From NCBI RefSeq assembly GCF_900129315.1, contig NZ_FQUS01000026.1, forward strand, positions 1 to 58,950: a stretch of DNA of 58,950 bases, given 5' to 3'. Shown here piece after piece: positions 34,344 through 43,254 of this stretch (position 1 is the stretch's first letter; every line of letters starts with the position of its first letter). Both the position numbers and the translations under genes were made by a program. This DNA comes from Fodinibius roseus (GTDB lineage: Bacteria; Bacteroidota; Rhodothermia; Balneolales; Balneolaceae). The notes beneath the pieces were generated by a model, which did not search any database, had not been told where the DNA came from, and was given only the letters and a program-made list of their open reading frames with translations.

Positions 34344-34562
34344 CTATGGTTTAAATTTGAGATTAAGGGTTGTTGAATAAGACGGCTGGCCGTTTGCCGG
34401 ATAACGTTTCTCGGCGAACTTGACCAGGTGCCGGTCAAAAATATCTTTGCAGGTCGAAGTACAGAAGGTAATCACCTTCCCATTTACGCTGCTCCTGGGA
34501 GCTTGGGTGGGGTTGATGACTTCATTACCGGTCACTGCGCATACCTTGTTTGTTCTTGCCAT
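34344..34562 (-). CDS. Small YHS-like protein 2
   Basis: The 72-residue protein has the pattern CAVTGNEV...VNGKVITFCTSTCKDIFDRHLVKF, a YHS/TRASH-type motif with Cys-x3-Cys spacing in place of the CC-x2-C of its neighbours. A short basic tail follows. It lies between the other two YHS genes, with gaps of 10 and 36 bases, and is probably co-transcribed with them. Confidence 0.78.
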   Translation of the reverse strand: MARTNKVCAVTGNEVINPTQAPRSSVNGKVITFCTSTCKDIFDRHLVKFAEKRYPANGQPSYSTTLNLKFKP

Positions 34563-34598
34563 AAAGGGTTGGTTTAGCGGTTGTCGATTATCTCCTAG

Positions 34599-34787
34599 TT
34601 AGTGATGGTGATGATGGTGTCCTTCGGCGCCGCCGTTGCCTGTATAGGTCGCCGGGTTGCTGTCGAAGGTTTCCTTGCAGTTCTCGCAGCAGAAGTAGTA
34701 GGTCGTTCCCTTGTACTCACTACTGGGTGCGGTTGATATGTCATTGATTTCGTGTCCCATTACGGGGCATATTTGTTCGTTGTTCAT
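34599..34787 (-). CDS. Small YHS-domain protein 3 with natural His6 tail
   Basis: From ATG 34787, preceded by GGAG (a first ATG at 34799 overlaps that site), the protein has 62 residues. It has the motif CPVMGHEI...EYKGTTYYFCCENCKETFDSNPATY and ends in six consecutive histidines. It is presumably a cytosolic metal chaperone or buffer. It follows the cupredoxin-copA operon terminator and starts the YHS group. Confidence 0.83.
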   Translation of the reverse strand: MNNEQICPVMGHEINDISTAPSSEYKGTTYYFCCENCKETFDSNPATYTGNGGAEGHHHHHH

Positions 34788-34820
34788 GATGTTCTCCATG
34801 TTTGGTTAATGTTTAAAAAA

Positions 34821-34874
34821 TGGAGGCCCGGCCTGGGGATTGGGAGTAATCGTATAGAAAGGCCGGGCCGTCCA
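34821..34874 (-). terminator. Rho-independent terminator of the copA-cupredoxin operon
   Basis: On the minus strand GGCCCGGCCT and AGGCCGGGCC form a 10-bp GC stem extended by TGGA/TCCA, followed directly by ATTTTTT. It separates the copA-cupredoxin unit from the YHS genes. The rest of 34800-35040 shows no credible gene. Confidence 0.85.
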
Positions 34875-35040
34875 TCGGGGGATTAATCTTGTTCGAGGCA
34901 TCCACAGATTGTTCCATGTAAGGGCCCGGGCTACGCTTAACAGCTTGTGACCAGGGACTCTTCCCCGCTGTATGAGATTCAATATGGATCGTCGGTTCTT
35001 CATGATGCGTTCTGCGGATTTGTTTGATTTTAGATTTTTG

Positions 35041-35418
35041 TTATTCGACTATCAGTTTGCCACGGAGCATCCCCATGGCGCACTGAAACTCATATTCGCC
35101 GGGCTGCTCCGGAGTAAACTCAACCGGAATGGTTTTATGCGGGGTCAGTGTCGCCTGCTTGCCGAAGTCAGGGAACACCACCTGTTCGGAACAGGCGGCC
35201 GTTTCTTCGCGCAGAAAGTTCAGCTTCACCGGTTTTCCGGCTTCCACGACAACAATATTGGGGCTGTAGCCGCCTTTTACTTTAATCAAAGCTTCCTGCA
35301 GTCCGCCAGTACCGCTTTGGGCGTGTGCGCCTTCGGAACTGGAAAACCAGAAATACCAGGCCACGAGTGCAATAAGTAGTATGCCGCCGATCAGTACAAA
35401 AATTTCATCGAGTGTCAT
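35041..35418 (-). CDS. Membrane-anchored cupredoxin-like protein
   Basis: The 125-residue protein has an N-terminal helix (~5-25, IFVLIGGILLIALVAWYFWF) and a periplasmic cupredoxin-like domain: GGYSPNIVVVEAGKPVKLNF, ETAACSEQVVFPDFG, and EFQCAMGMLRGKLIVE. The ACSE and CAMGM cysteines with neighbouring Met residues are likely copper ligands. It is 17 bases downstream of copA and ends at a strong terminator, so the two form an operon. It probably receives or delivers copper on the outer face. Confidence 0.85.
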   Translation of the reverse strand: MTLDEIFVLIGGILLIALVAWYFWFSSSEGAHAQSGTGGLQEALIKVKGGYSPNIVVVEAGKPVKLNFLREETAACSEQVVFPDFGKQATLTPHKTIPVEFTPEQPGEYEFQCAMGMLRGKLIVE

Positions 35419-35435
35419 AATAATCTCCTTTTAAT

Positions 35436-38141
35436 TTAGTTGGCTTTTGAAAATTTTGGTTGGAACTTGCGCAGCCGGTTGGCATTGGTAACAACTGTTA
35501 CAGAACTAAAGGCCATGGCGGCGGCTGCAATCAATGGAGAGAGCAGTAGACCGAACAGCGGGTAGAACACTCCTGCGGCAATCGGCAGTCCGGCCGTGTT
35601 ATAGGCAAAGGCGCCAAACAGGTTCTGTTTGATATTTCTCATGGTCGCCTTGGAAAGCTGGATCGCCAGTACCACGCCTTTCAGGCTGCCTTTGATCAGG
35701 GTGATATCGGAGGCCTCGATCGCCACGTCTGTTCCGGTGCCGATCGCCAGCCCGATGTCGGCCTGGGCCAGCGCGGGCGCATCGTTGATGCCGTCACCCA
35801 CCATGGCAACCCGTTTGCCTTCGTTCTGCAGTTTCTGCACATTCATCGCCTTGTCTTCGGGCAGCACTTCGGCCATCACGCGGTCCACGCCTACCTGCCG
35901 GGCAATAGCATCGGCGGTACGCCGGTTGTCACCGGTTATCATGACGACCTCAAGGCCCATTTTCTTAAGTTGAGCTATTGCCTCTTTGGAGTCGGCTTTT
36001 ACGGTATCGGCCACAGCCACGATTCCAGCGGCCTTGCCGTCCACGGCGACAAACATCGGGGTTTTACCGTCATCGGCCAGGGTTACGCTCTGATCCTGCA
36101 GGCCGCCGACATCAATATTGTTATCGAGCATCATTTTAATATTTCCGAGGAGTACCTTGCGTCCTTCTACATTGGCTTCTACACCGTGGCCGGGTACGGC
36201 GTTAAAGTTTTTGGGGTCGAGGAGCGTGATGCTGCGGTCTTCAGCGCCCCTGATGATGGCTTCGCCCAGCGGGTGTTCGGAAGCGCGCTCCACGCTGGCG
36301 CTCCAGGCCAGTATATCTTCTTCACTAAATCCATTTGCAGTAATCACATCAGTCAGCGAGGGCTGGCCTTCGGTAATAGTACCGGTTTTGTCCAGTACAA
36401 TGGCGTCAAGCTTTTGTGCGGTTTCGAGCGCCTCGCCACTGCGAATCAGGATGCCGTTTTCGGCGCCTTTACCTACACCCACCATCAGAGAGATCGGGGT
36501 AGCCAGACCCAGCGCGCAGGGGCAGGCGATAATCAGTACGGTCACGGCTACAACGAGCGCGTAAATAAGTGCGGGAGCCGGACCTACAAGATACCAGATT
36601 ACGAAAGCAGCGATAGCCAAGATAATGACGGCGGGCACGAAGTAGCCGGAAACTCTGTCCACCACCCGCTGAATGGGCGGCTTGGAACTCTGGGCTTCCT
36701 CGACCATCTGTACAATCTGGGCCAGGGCGGTGTCTTTGCCCACTTTGGTGGCCCGGAATTTAAATGAACCCGTTTTATTGATGGTGGCGCCGATCACCTC
36801 ATCACCAGTATGTTTTTCAACCGGAATGGATTCCCCGGTGATCATAGATTCGTCAATAGCCGAAGAGCCTTCCACGATTTCGCCGTCAACCGGTATCTTC
36901 TCACCGGGACGAACTACAATTATATCGTCCAATACTACTTCTTCGACGGGTATATCTTGTTCTTTCCCATCACGCACTACACGCGCGGTTTTGGCCTGCA
37001 AGCCCATCAATTTCTTAATGGCCTCAGAACTGCGCCCTTTGGCTCTAATCTCTAAAGCCAGGCCTAAATCTACCAGTGCTACAACCACCGCTGTAACATC
37101 ATAAAATACTTCAGCCAGTGCTTCAGTTGGAAAGATTTCCGGGAATAATACTGCTACCGTAGAGTACAGCCAGGCTGCCGTAATACCCACGGCAATAAGG
37201 GTATGCATGTTCGCCGACCGGTTTTTGAAAGCTGCCCACGCTCCGGTATAGAAATGTGAACCTGCCCAGAACATTACCGGCAGGGTTACAACGCCCATCG
37301 AGAACCAGATCCAGTACAGCAGGTCGGTGCCCCGCTGGAACTGGTCCGGCAGGCCCAGGAAATCGGGATAGCTGAAAATCATCACAGGTATGGAGATCAC
37401 TGCGGAAAAAATAAATTTCCACATCAATGATTTATATTCTTTTTCGCGGGCCAGCTGATTCTCGTCCACCGGTTCTTCTTTGGTTTTGAGCTTCTCTTGT
37501 TTGCCGGTTTTTTTATCGTCTTCAACCGGATCGGATAGTCGGGAAGCCTCAAAGGTTTCATATCCCAGCCGTTCAATAATGTTCTTGATTGCGGGCATGT
37601 CCACCTCTGAGGGCAGGTATTTGACAACGGCCGATTCGGTCCCCAGGTCGACACTGGCGCTGAGCACACCGGGGGTCTGGTCAAGCTCGCGCTCAATCTG
37701 GGAGACGCACGAATTGCAGTGCATGCCTCCGATGCCCAACCGGAGTGTGGCATAACCTGCCTTATAGCCTGATTTCTTAATGGCCCCGATGATCTGTGTT
37801 ACCGACGTTTCAGAACGATCGAACTCTACATAGGCCTTTTCGGTGGCTCCGTTCACCACTGCTTTTTGAATACCAGGCAGCCGGCGGATCTCCTTCTCGA
37901 TCGTAACCGCGCAGGAAGCACAGCTCATATCCACGATCGGCAGCTGCAATTTTTCCACCCCGTTGGGGGTGATGTTGTAGGTTGCTCCCGCTTTATCTTT
38001 CCCGGTAACAAATTTTTCCGGGTTCTCTTCAAATTCGTTTTTGCATTTTTCCGAGCAAAATTCGAAGGTCTCTCCCTGGTACGTACTTTGCCAGTCGGAG
38101 GGACTCTCCACTTCCATTCTGCAAACAATATCTTTAGCCAT
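35436..38141 (-). CDS. copA: YHS-HMA-HMA copper-exporting P1B-ATPase
   Basis: The 901-residue Cu(I)-exporting ATPase has a YHS domain (~1-45, [10 protein letters not shown]) fused at the N-terminus, then two HMA domains with DMSCASC (~74) and GGMHCNSC (~141). The membrane and soluble core has TGES, CPC in [34 protein letters not shown] and [10 protein letters not shown]. All catalytic motifs are present. The start is preceded by GGAG. The promoter has a TTTAAG box and a leader nearly identical to that of the porin. The cupredoxin follows in the same operon. Confidence 0.95.
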   Translation of the reverse strand: MAKDIVCRMEVESPSDWQSTYQGETFEFCSEKCKNEFEENPEKFVTGKDKAGATYNITPNGVEKLQLPIVDMSCASCAVTIEKEIRRLPGIQKAVVNGATEKAYVEFDRSETSVTQIIGAIKKSGYKAGYATLRLGIGGMHCNSCVSQIERELDQTPGVLSASVDLGTESAVVKYLPSEVDMPAIKNIIERLGYETFEASRLSDPVEDDKKTGKQEKLKTKEEPVDENQLAREKEYKSLMWKFIFSAVISIPVMIFSYPDFLGLPDQFQRGTDLLYWIWFSMGVVTLPVMFWAGSHFYTGAWAAFKNRSANMHTLIAVGITAAWLYSTVAVLFPEIFPTEALAEVFYDVTAVVVALVDLGLALEIRAKGRSSEAIKKLMGLQAKTARVVRDGKEQDIPVEEVVLDDIIVVRPGEKIPVDGEIVEGSSAIDESMITGESIPVEKHTGDEVIGATINKTGSFKFRATKVGKDTALAQIVQMVEEAQSSKPPIQRVVDRVSGYFVPAVIILAIAAFVIWYLVGPAPALIYALVVAVTVLIIACPCALGLATPISLMVGVGKGAENGILIRSGEALETAQKLDAIVLDKTGTITEGQPSLTDVITANGFSEEDILAWSASVERASEHPLGEAIIRGAEDRSITLLDPKNFNAVPGHGVEANVEGRKVLLGNIKMMLDNNIDVGGLQDQSVTLADDGKTPMFVAVDGKAAGIVAVADTVKADSKEAIAQLKKMGLEVVMITGDNRRTADAIARQVGVDRVMAEVLPEDKAMNVQKLQNEGKRVAMVGDGINDAPALAQADIGLAIGTGTDVAIEASDITLIKGSLKGVVLAIQLSKATMRNIKQNLFGAFAYNTAGLPIAAGVFYPLFGLLLSPLIAAAAMAFSSVTVVTNANRLRKFQPKFSKAN

Positions 38142-38191
38142 TGGGTACTCCGTTATAGGTTATAATGAATATTTTATCAAGTATCTTTTTC

Positions 38192-38238
38192 AAGTTTCTA
38201 CCCAATGATAACACTTGCTACCTTAACGCAACCTTAAA
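38192..38238 (-). promoter_or_regulatory. copA promoter with TTTAAG box
   Basis: Read leftward: TTTAAG-N5-GTTAAG (38238-38222), N11, TATCATTG (38210-38203). The leader 38192-38210 matches the porin leader at 18 of 19 bases. Confidence 0.72.
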
Positions 38239-38323
38239 TGAGACAAGTAAATCTGAAATAAATCTTTCAACAATTTATATATGGTAAATAGGTGAGCTTT
38301 GGGCTTCAGACTGGAATCTGAAA

Positions 38324-40732
38324 CTAAATCTGCCGCCTGATAGCTGTGAAAAGCAAGCCGGTAATTAGATAGAGCACACCTCCAATGAAAAGGACCTCAG
38401 TAAACCCCCATTCGATGCCAATGATCATCGCAGTGATCGCCCCGGCGACCGACGCCAGGCCGTTGGCGCCCCACATCGCTGCGGTAAATTCTCCCAGCCC
38501 GTGCTTATTCATCATCCGCAGGGCCAAAGGAAAGGGGAAGCCCATGGCCACCCCGAGCAGTCCCGTGATCAAACCGGCCCGAAACGGAACGATGGCGGCC
38601 GAGGTCATCAAATCTTCCAGCACATAATTATAGGCCAGGCTGAGAGCAAAGACGGCCCCCGTGCTGATAACGACGGCGATCCACAGGCGATGAGTGATCC
38701 GGCTACTGCCGAGACTACCCACTCCAACGCCGAGCAGCAGCGAAAAAAGCAGCACTGATGTTGACGAGACCGGGTTTCCCAGGTACAAGGTCAATTTTTG
38801 GAAAAGGGCAATTTCCAGCATCATAAAACCCATCCCCAAGAGTAAAAAGATCATCAAGAACCATTTCAGTTTCGTGTGCCGCGCAAACGGACGGATAAAT
38901 CCCGTTTTCACATGCGCGGACGGCTTTTTAACCGACACCACCCATATTACGATTCCTATCCCCAGTATGATCAACCCGTATAGCTGGCGGAACGGGGAGG
39001 GCAACTCCTTGTCAAAATTGTAAAAGAAGGGATTGTCATCGCGCACGGGCTCAATGTTCAAAGACGCAGTATTTACGAGTTCATCCAGTGTCAGTGTCCC
39101 TTTTGACAGGTTCACCATGGTCTGATCGAACATATTCCATGTTAAGGTGGAGGCGGTATCATGGGAAAGGGCCAGGCTACGAGAAACTTGTTCCTGGAAA
39201 GGTAAAAAGTAGTCTCCGTCGTCAAATCCCAGCTCGTGCAAAGCGGCATGCCGGGTTTTCATCTCTTCGGGGCTGAATGGGTTTTTCTGAATTATCAATG
39301 TGGGCATTCCGTGCCGGGCGATGGTGTAGAGGTGGTTCATGGCCTGATCCACCGGGATCCCTCGCTCCTCAAAGGCCGTCAAGGTTAGTGCCAGCAGGCG
39401 GTAGAGTTCAGCCTTGCCGTGTGTAACAAAAATAATGCGTCCTTCAGGGGTAAGACGGCCGAGATAATCACCGAAGGCCTCCACGGTAAACAGGTAATTT
39501 TCGGTCAGGGCATAGCCGTTGATACTGCGGCTGCTCTTGGTTACCGGCAAGGCCAACATGAGGAGATCATATTTTTCAGAAGTATTTCGGAGAAAACTAC
39601 GCCCTTCATCAACTACTATTTCAACATTGGGCAGCTGCGTATATAAACCGCCATTGAAATCCTCATAATCCTTAACTATCTGCACCAGCTCGGGGTTCAC
39701 TTCAACGGCGGTAATGAATGATACGCCCCCGAAAAGAGCTACTAACACGTCCCGGCCGCCGCCCGGACCAATAACCAGGGCACTGTCTTTCTGGTTTTTC
39801 TGTAAAAAATAGAACGGGAAGTACTGCCCGAAATTTGTGGTCAGGTCCCGGAGTTTTGTCGAGTCGTTCAACAGCGACTGGTACCCGTACATGGATGTCC
39901 CCGCAGCCCCGTCGATGTAGATGATCTTTTCACCGGGCAGCAAGTCGCTTTCCACCAAATCTGTTTGTCCAAAGGCACTCCAGCGCGTTTCTACGATGCG
40001 GCCATCCCCGGAATCTTTGTATATAATGCGATTGATATCTTTGTTCAGATCGTTCTTGATCGGGAGGATACGCGGCGGAGCCAGCCATATGCCACCGGCA
40101 CCTAACAGGAGCCCAATCAGCGAAAATATAGCAATCTTCATATTGAAATATTCTACTGCCGCCAGGATCATCGAAGCGAAAACTACGACAAGTACCACGA
40201 TAAAAGCCACTTGGGGCGCAGGAACCGTATTGAGCAGGGGTACGGCAGCCAGGGCGGCCAGCGCCCCACCGACTATATCAAAGCCGTAGAGCACTGAACT
40301 TTGCCCCGGGGCCTGTTGAAAAAAGGAGGCGATAGTCATGCCGAAAAACAGGAACGGTATTACCGGTAAAAACAGGATAACCCAAGTGACCGTATTTCCC
40401 CATGATACCGGAGCTGCCTGTGAAAGGTAAAGGGTCAAGGCTGTTATAATGCCTGCTACCAGCGCAGTTACAGCCGTAACCATATACAGGTGAGGGCCTC
40501 GGGTGGTTCGACACCACTTTTTTAGCAGGAATCCACCCATGCCCAGCCCGAGCATGGCCAGCGAAAGGATGGCAAATACGTAATGGTAGCTCAGGATGAC
40601 CGAAAAGATCCGCGTCAATACGATTTCGTAGAGTATCATGCCAAAGGAGACCAGGGCCAGCGAGCATAACATATGTATTGGTGTGCCGGTGGCGTTATAC
40701 CATCGTTTACCCATATTATGTTTATCAGTCAT
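38324..40732 (-). CDS. Membrane-embedded spermidine-synthase-like protein
   Basis: From ATG 40732 the protein has 802 residues; an upstream ATG at 40807 is open. It has N-terminal and C-terminal bundles of hydrophobic helices around a soluble Rossmann domain (~310-470) with SALVIGPGGGRDVLVAL and VTAVEVNPELVQIVKDYE, as in spermidine synthase and related SAM enzymes. Proteins of this class have been annotated as fused MFS/spermidine synthase; the reaction is unproven. No TTTAAG box precedes it. Confidence 0.8.
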   Translation of the reverse strand: MTDKHNMGKRWYNATGTPIHMLCSLALVSFGMILYEIVLTRIFSVILSYHYVFAILSLAMLGLGMGGFLLKKWCRTTRGPHLYMVTAVTALVAGIITALTLYLSQAAPVSWGNTVTWVILFLPVIPFLFFGMTIASFFQQAPGQSSVLYGFDIVGGALAALAAVPLLNTVPAPQVAFIVVLVVVFASMILAAVEYFNMKIAIFSLIGLLLGAGGIWLAPPRILPIKNDLNKDINRIIYKDSGDGRIVETRWSAFGQTDLVESDLLPGEKIIYIDGAAGTSMYGYQSLLNDSTKLRDLTTNFGQYFPFYFLQKNQKDSALVIGPGGGRDVLVALFGGVSFITAVEVNPELVQIVKDYEDFNGGLYTQLPNVEIVVDEGRSFLRNTSEKYDLLMLALPVTKSSRSINGYALTENYLFTVEAFGDYLGRLTPEGRIIFVTHGKAELYRLLALTLTAFEERGIPVDQAMNHLYTIARHGMPTLIIQKNPFSPEEMKTRHAALHELGFDDGDYFLPFQEQVSRSLALSHDTASTLTWNMFDQTMVNLSKGTLTLDELVNTASLNIEPVRDDNPFFYNFDKELPSPFRQLYGLIILGIGIVIWVVSVKKPSAHVKTGFIRPFARHTKLKWFLMIFLLLGMGFMMLEIALFQKLTLYLGNPVSSTSVLLFSLLLGVGVGSLGSSRITHRLWIAVVISTGAVFALSLAYNYVLEDLMTSAAIVPFRAGLITGLLGVAMGFPFPLALRMMNKHGLGEFTAAMWGANGLASVAGAITAMIIGIEWGFTEVLFIGGVLYLITGLLFTAIRRQI

Positions 40733-40837
40733 GATATATTCGTTTCGCATCCCGTCAGAAACGTTCCTGAAAAACGGGGGCCGGGCTATAACGATCTTGG
40801 TAAGCACCTGGCCTTATTGATTATTGTTTTTTGAATC

Positions 40838-41104
40838 TCAGGCCGTTACCGATCCCCACCTTTTATAAAAAAAGTTATAAATCGGTACGTAAACCAGACC
40901 GATATAGGCACCCCAGGCAAAGCTCTCGATCAGTCCGAGAAAGAAGCTGCCGACCGAGAGCCATTCGAATGCGGGCAAAACAATTTCCAGAAACTGATGC
41001 ATGTGAATACTCTCGGGCGTTACCAGCCCGTAAATAACGCAGAAAATAAAACTGACTGCCGTAAAAGTTCCTGCCGCCCAGCTAACGATTTTGATATTAA
41101 GCAT
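40838..41104 (-). CDS. DUF5676-like small membrane protein
   Basis: The 88-residue protein has two hydrophobic segments (~8-28 and ~48-78) and the GLIESFAWGAYIGLVYVPIYNFFYKRW ending of DUF5676 proteins. AAGGTGA precedes the ATG. Such proteins are common near metal resistance loci; the role is unknown. It lies between the synthase-like gene and nhaA. Confidence 0.72.
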   Translation of the reverse strand: MLNIKIVSWAAGTFTAVSFIFCVIYGLVTPESIHMHQFLEIVLPAFEWLSVGSFFLGLIESFAWGAYIGLVYVPIYNFFYKRWGSVTA

Positions 41105-41153
41105 AATGAATCACCTTTTGTTTTGTTATTGATGTTGATTTTAGAATCCATTT

Positions 41154-42500
41154 TTATGTATCGGTTTTTACAGAACGGTATTGGGAACTTGACCTTGAGG
41201 ACACCCAAAGCATAAAAGAGCCACCTATACCGGCCAAAACGGAAGTAAACAGGATGCTTAGCTTGGCAATATATCTAAGCTCTTCACTTTGGAATGCCAG
41301 ATCGGTGATAAAAAAGGACATTGTAAATCCAATGCCTGCAATCAAAGCCACACCGCAAAGTTGCCCCCATGTTACTCCTTCTCCCAGTTGTGCAATTTTT
41401 AGTTTTACTAAAATCCATGAAAAGCCAGCAATCCCGATAAATTTGCCAACTATAAGTCCTGCCATGATGCCCAAGCTGATTTGCTGGCTCAGAGTATTCA
41501 GAATATCACCATGAATATGGATGCCCGCATTTACCAGTGCAAAAACAGGTAGTATAAAAAAGCCGACGATAGGCGATAATCCATGTTCTAATTTTTGTAA
41601 TGGGGTTTCAGCATCATTGGTATTACTTTTGATTTTTTCAAGTATCTCCAGTTGACTTTCAGAAATGAAACTTCCTTTAATGGGGGTGGCTTCGATAAAT
41701 TTCCGGTGAAGGATCGTTAGATTTTTCAGGTAATCTTGTTCCTTAATTTTTACTTTTCCGGGGATGGCAAAAGCGATAAGAATGCCGGCAACGGTAGGGT
41801 GAACCCCTGAAAAGAAAAAGGCCAGCCAGACCCCTCCAATACCAATGATGAAATAAAACCAGGCACTCCTGACTCCAAAATAGTTACCTCCTAAAAGTAC
41901 CAGGAAAAAAAGGAAACCATGGAGTAAATCCATTTCTGATATTCCCGAAGTATAGAAAATCGCGATCACCAATACCGCCCCCAAATCATCTACAATAGCA
42001 AGAGCAACTAAAAAGATTTTAAGCGAAACCGGTACTCGATTTCCAAACAGGGAAAGTACACCCAATGCAAAAGCAATATCGGTGGCCATTGGTATTCCCC
42101 AACCACTTTGTCCAATGCCATTGCCATTAAAGAATGAATAGATTAGTGCCGGGACAAGCATTCCGCCCACGGCGGCCCCAATCGGCAGTATGGCTTTACG
42201 GGGATTCGAGAGTTTTCCACCAAGTATTTCACGTTTTAACTCTAAACCAACAAATAGAAAGAATACGGCCATTAACCCATCATTTACCCACAACAGTAAG
42301 GGCTCTGATAAGGTATTTCCATTTAGCCCCATGAAAATTTCCATATGAATAAATTCATTGTAATATTCTTTTAAAGGAGAATTTGCCCATAGCATAGCAA
42401 CAATGACTGCCAATAAAATTGCAATACCGACCCCTGCCTGATTCTTTCCTTTTAGGGATTCCAAAAAAATCACCAGGGGATTTCGCTTTAACGGTCTCAT
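41154..42500 (-). CDS. nhaA: Na+/H+ antiporter NhaA
   Basis: The 448-residue antiporter has the essential aspartate pair in ALAIVDDLGAVLVIAIFY, PMATDIAFALGVLSLFGNRVP and a late GIGFTMSFFITDLAF segment. A soluble insert of ~60 residues (KVKIKEQDYLKNLTILHRKF...) is longer than in E. coli NhaA. It exchanges Na+ or Li+ for protons across the inner membrane. It lies in a unit with the SHOCT and His-rich small proteins behind a TTTAAG box, linking pH/Na+ homeostasis to the regulon. Confidence 0.93.
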   Translation of the reverse strand: MRPLKRNPLVIFLESLKGKNQAGVGIAILLAVIVAMLWANSPLKEYYNEFIHMEIFMGLNGNTLSEPLLLWVNDGLMAVFFLFVGLELKREILGGKLSNPRKAILPIGAAVGGMLVPALIYSFFNGNGIGQSGWGIPMATDIAFALGVLSLFGNRVPVSLKIFLVALAIVDDLGAVLVIAIFYTSGISEMDLLHGFLFFLVLLGGNYFGVRSAWFYFIIGIGGVWLAFFFSGVHPTVAGILIAFAIPGKVKIKEQDYLKNLTILHRKFIEATPIKGSFISESQLEILEKIKSNTNDAETPLQKLEHGLSPIVGFFILPVFALVNAGIHIHGDILNTLSQQISLGIMAGLIVGKFIGIAGFSWILVKLKIAQLGEGVTWGQLCGVALIAGIGFTMSFFITDLAFQSEELRYIAKLSILFTSVLAGIGGSFMLWVSSRSSSQYRSVKTDT

Positions 42501-42520
42501 GCTTATTCTCTTATGTCAGG

Positions 42521-42748
42521 CTAATGATGCTGGTGTTTGTTGTTGTCATCCTCGGTGTGGTCATGGCCTTGGTGCGAACCGTGTTTGTGTCCGTGTCCGC
42601 CGCAACCGCCATGGCCGCCGCCTTGTTTTCCGTGTCCGCCATGTCCTCCGTGCCCGCCATGTCCGTGTCCAAACATATGCATCCCCACAAAAAGGATGAT
42701 GATCAATATGAGGAACCAGTTTTCAGCTATCCATTCCATAGTATTCAC
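42521..42748 (-). CDS. Small membrane protein with His/Gly-rich tail
   Basis: The 75-residue protein has one helix (WFLILIIILFVGMHMFG) followed by a tail of GHGG and GGH repeats holding about 16 His and one Cys. AAGGTGA precedes the ATG. The tail resembles the His-rich blocks of the NuoB/D fusion and would bind Zn, Ni, Co or Cu. It is encoded between the SHOCT gene and nhaA. No named family is certain. Confidence 0.75.
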   Translation of the reverse strand: MNTMEWIAENWFLILIIILFVGMHMFGHGHGGHGGHGGHGKQGGGHGGCGGHGHKHGSHQGHDHTEDDNNKHQHH

Positions 42749-42759
42749 CTTAAAGTTAT

Positions 42760-43038
42760 TTATCGTTTTTCCAGCGTTTTCAGCTGATGTGTTGGTGTTC
42801 GTTTTTTCTTAGACTTAATCTTTTTTTCATATTCCTGCAGATCCTTTTTCAACTCTTCAAAATCGTCCCGGCTTAGTTCACCACGGGCATAGCACCGGCA
42901 AATGCGATCCAAATGTTCCTTTACCGGATCGACCTTCTTTTGCCTCCGTATGAGGACCAATATGATGAGTCCTGCACCGAAAACGACCAACAGGAGCCAC
43001 CAAAGCAGCGGGGTATTCCATATATTTTCAAACCACAT
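42760..43038 (-). CDS. SHOCT-domain membrane protein
   Basis: The 92-residue protein has one helix (~10-30) and a SHOCT motif (DPVKEHLDRICRCYARGELSRDDFEELKKDLQEYEKK) with a basic tail. AAGGAGG precedes the ATG. It is the first gene of the SHOCT/His-rich/nhaA unit behind the TTTAAG box at 43128-43144. It contains CRC next to the SHOCT core, absent from the copy at 9899. Confidence 0.83.
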   Translation of the reverse strand: MWFENIWNTPLLWWLLLVVFGAGLIILVLIRRQKKVDPVKEHLDRICRCYARGELSRDDFEELKKDLQEYEKKIKSKKKRTPTHQLKTLEKR

Positions 43039-43108
43039 AAGCGCCTCCTTTCGGGGTTAAAGGGTTCGTACTTGTAAAACAGAAAAGTAAAACATCCTTT
43101 TTCTATAT

Positions 43109-43144
43109 ACAGGTTAACACATGGAGGCTTAAAAGAAGCTTAAA
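43109..43144 (-). promoter_or_regulatory. SHOCT-nhaA unit promoter with TTTAAG box
   Basis: Read leftward: TTTAAG-N5-TTTAAG (43144-43128), N11, TAACCTGT (43116-43109). No gene is seen in 43145-43254. Confidence 0.65.
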
Positions 43145-43254
43145 TTCGGGGTAAATTTTTTATGAGTTATGCAGGCTGGGCCGCAATGCCCTGCGGTGTA
43201 TTAAATATGGAACAGGTTTATCGAAAGCGGGTGAACCGGTGGGAAATTCATAAT

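Noticed and set aside
34806-35003. Open frame of 65 codons on the minus strand
   Set aside because: It spans the strong terminator at 34821-34874, has Arg/Pro-rich shadow composition and no family match.
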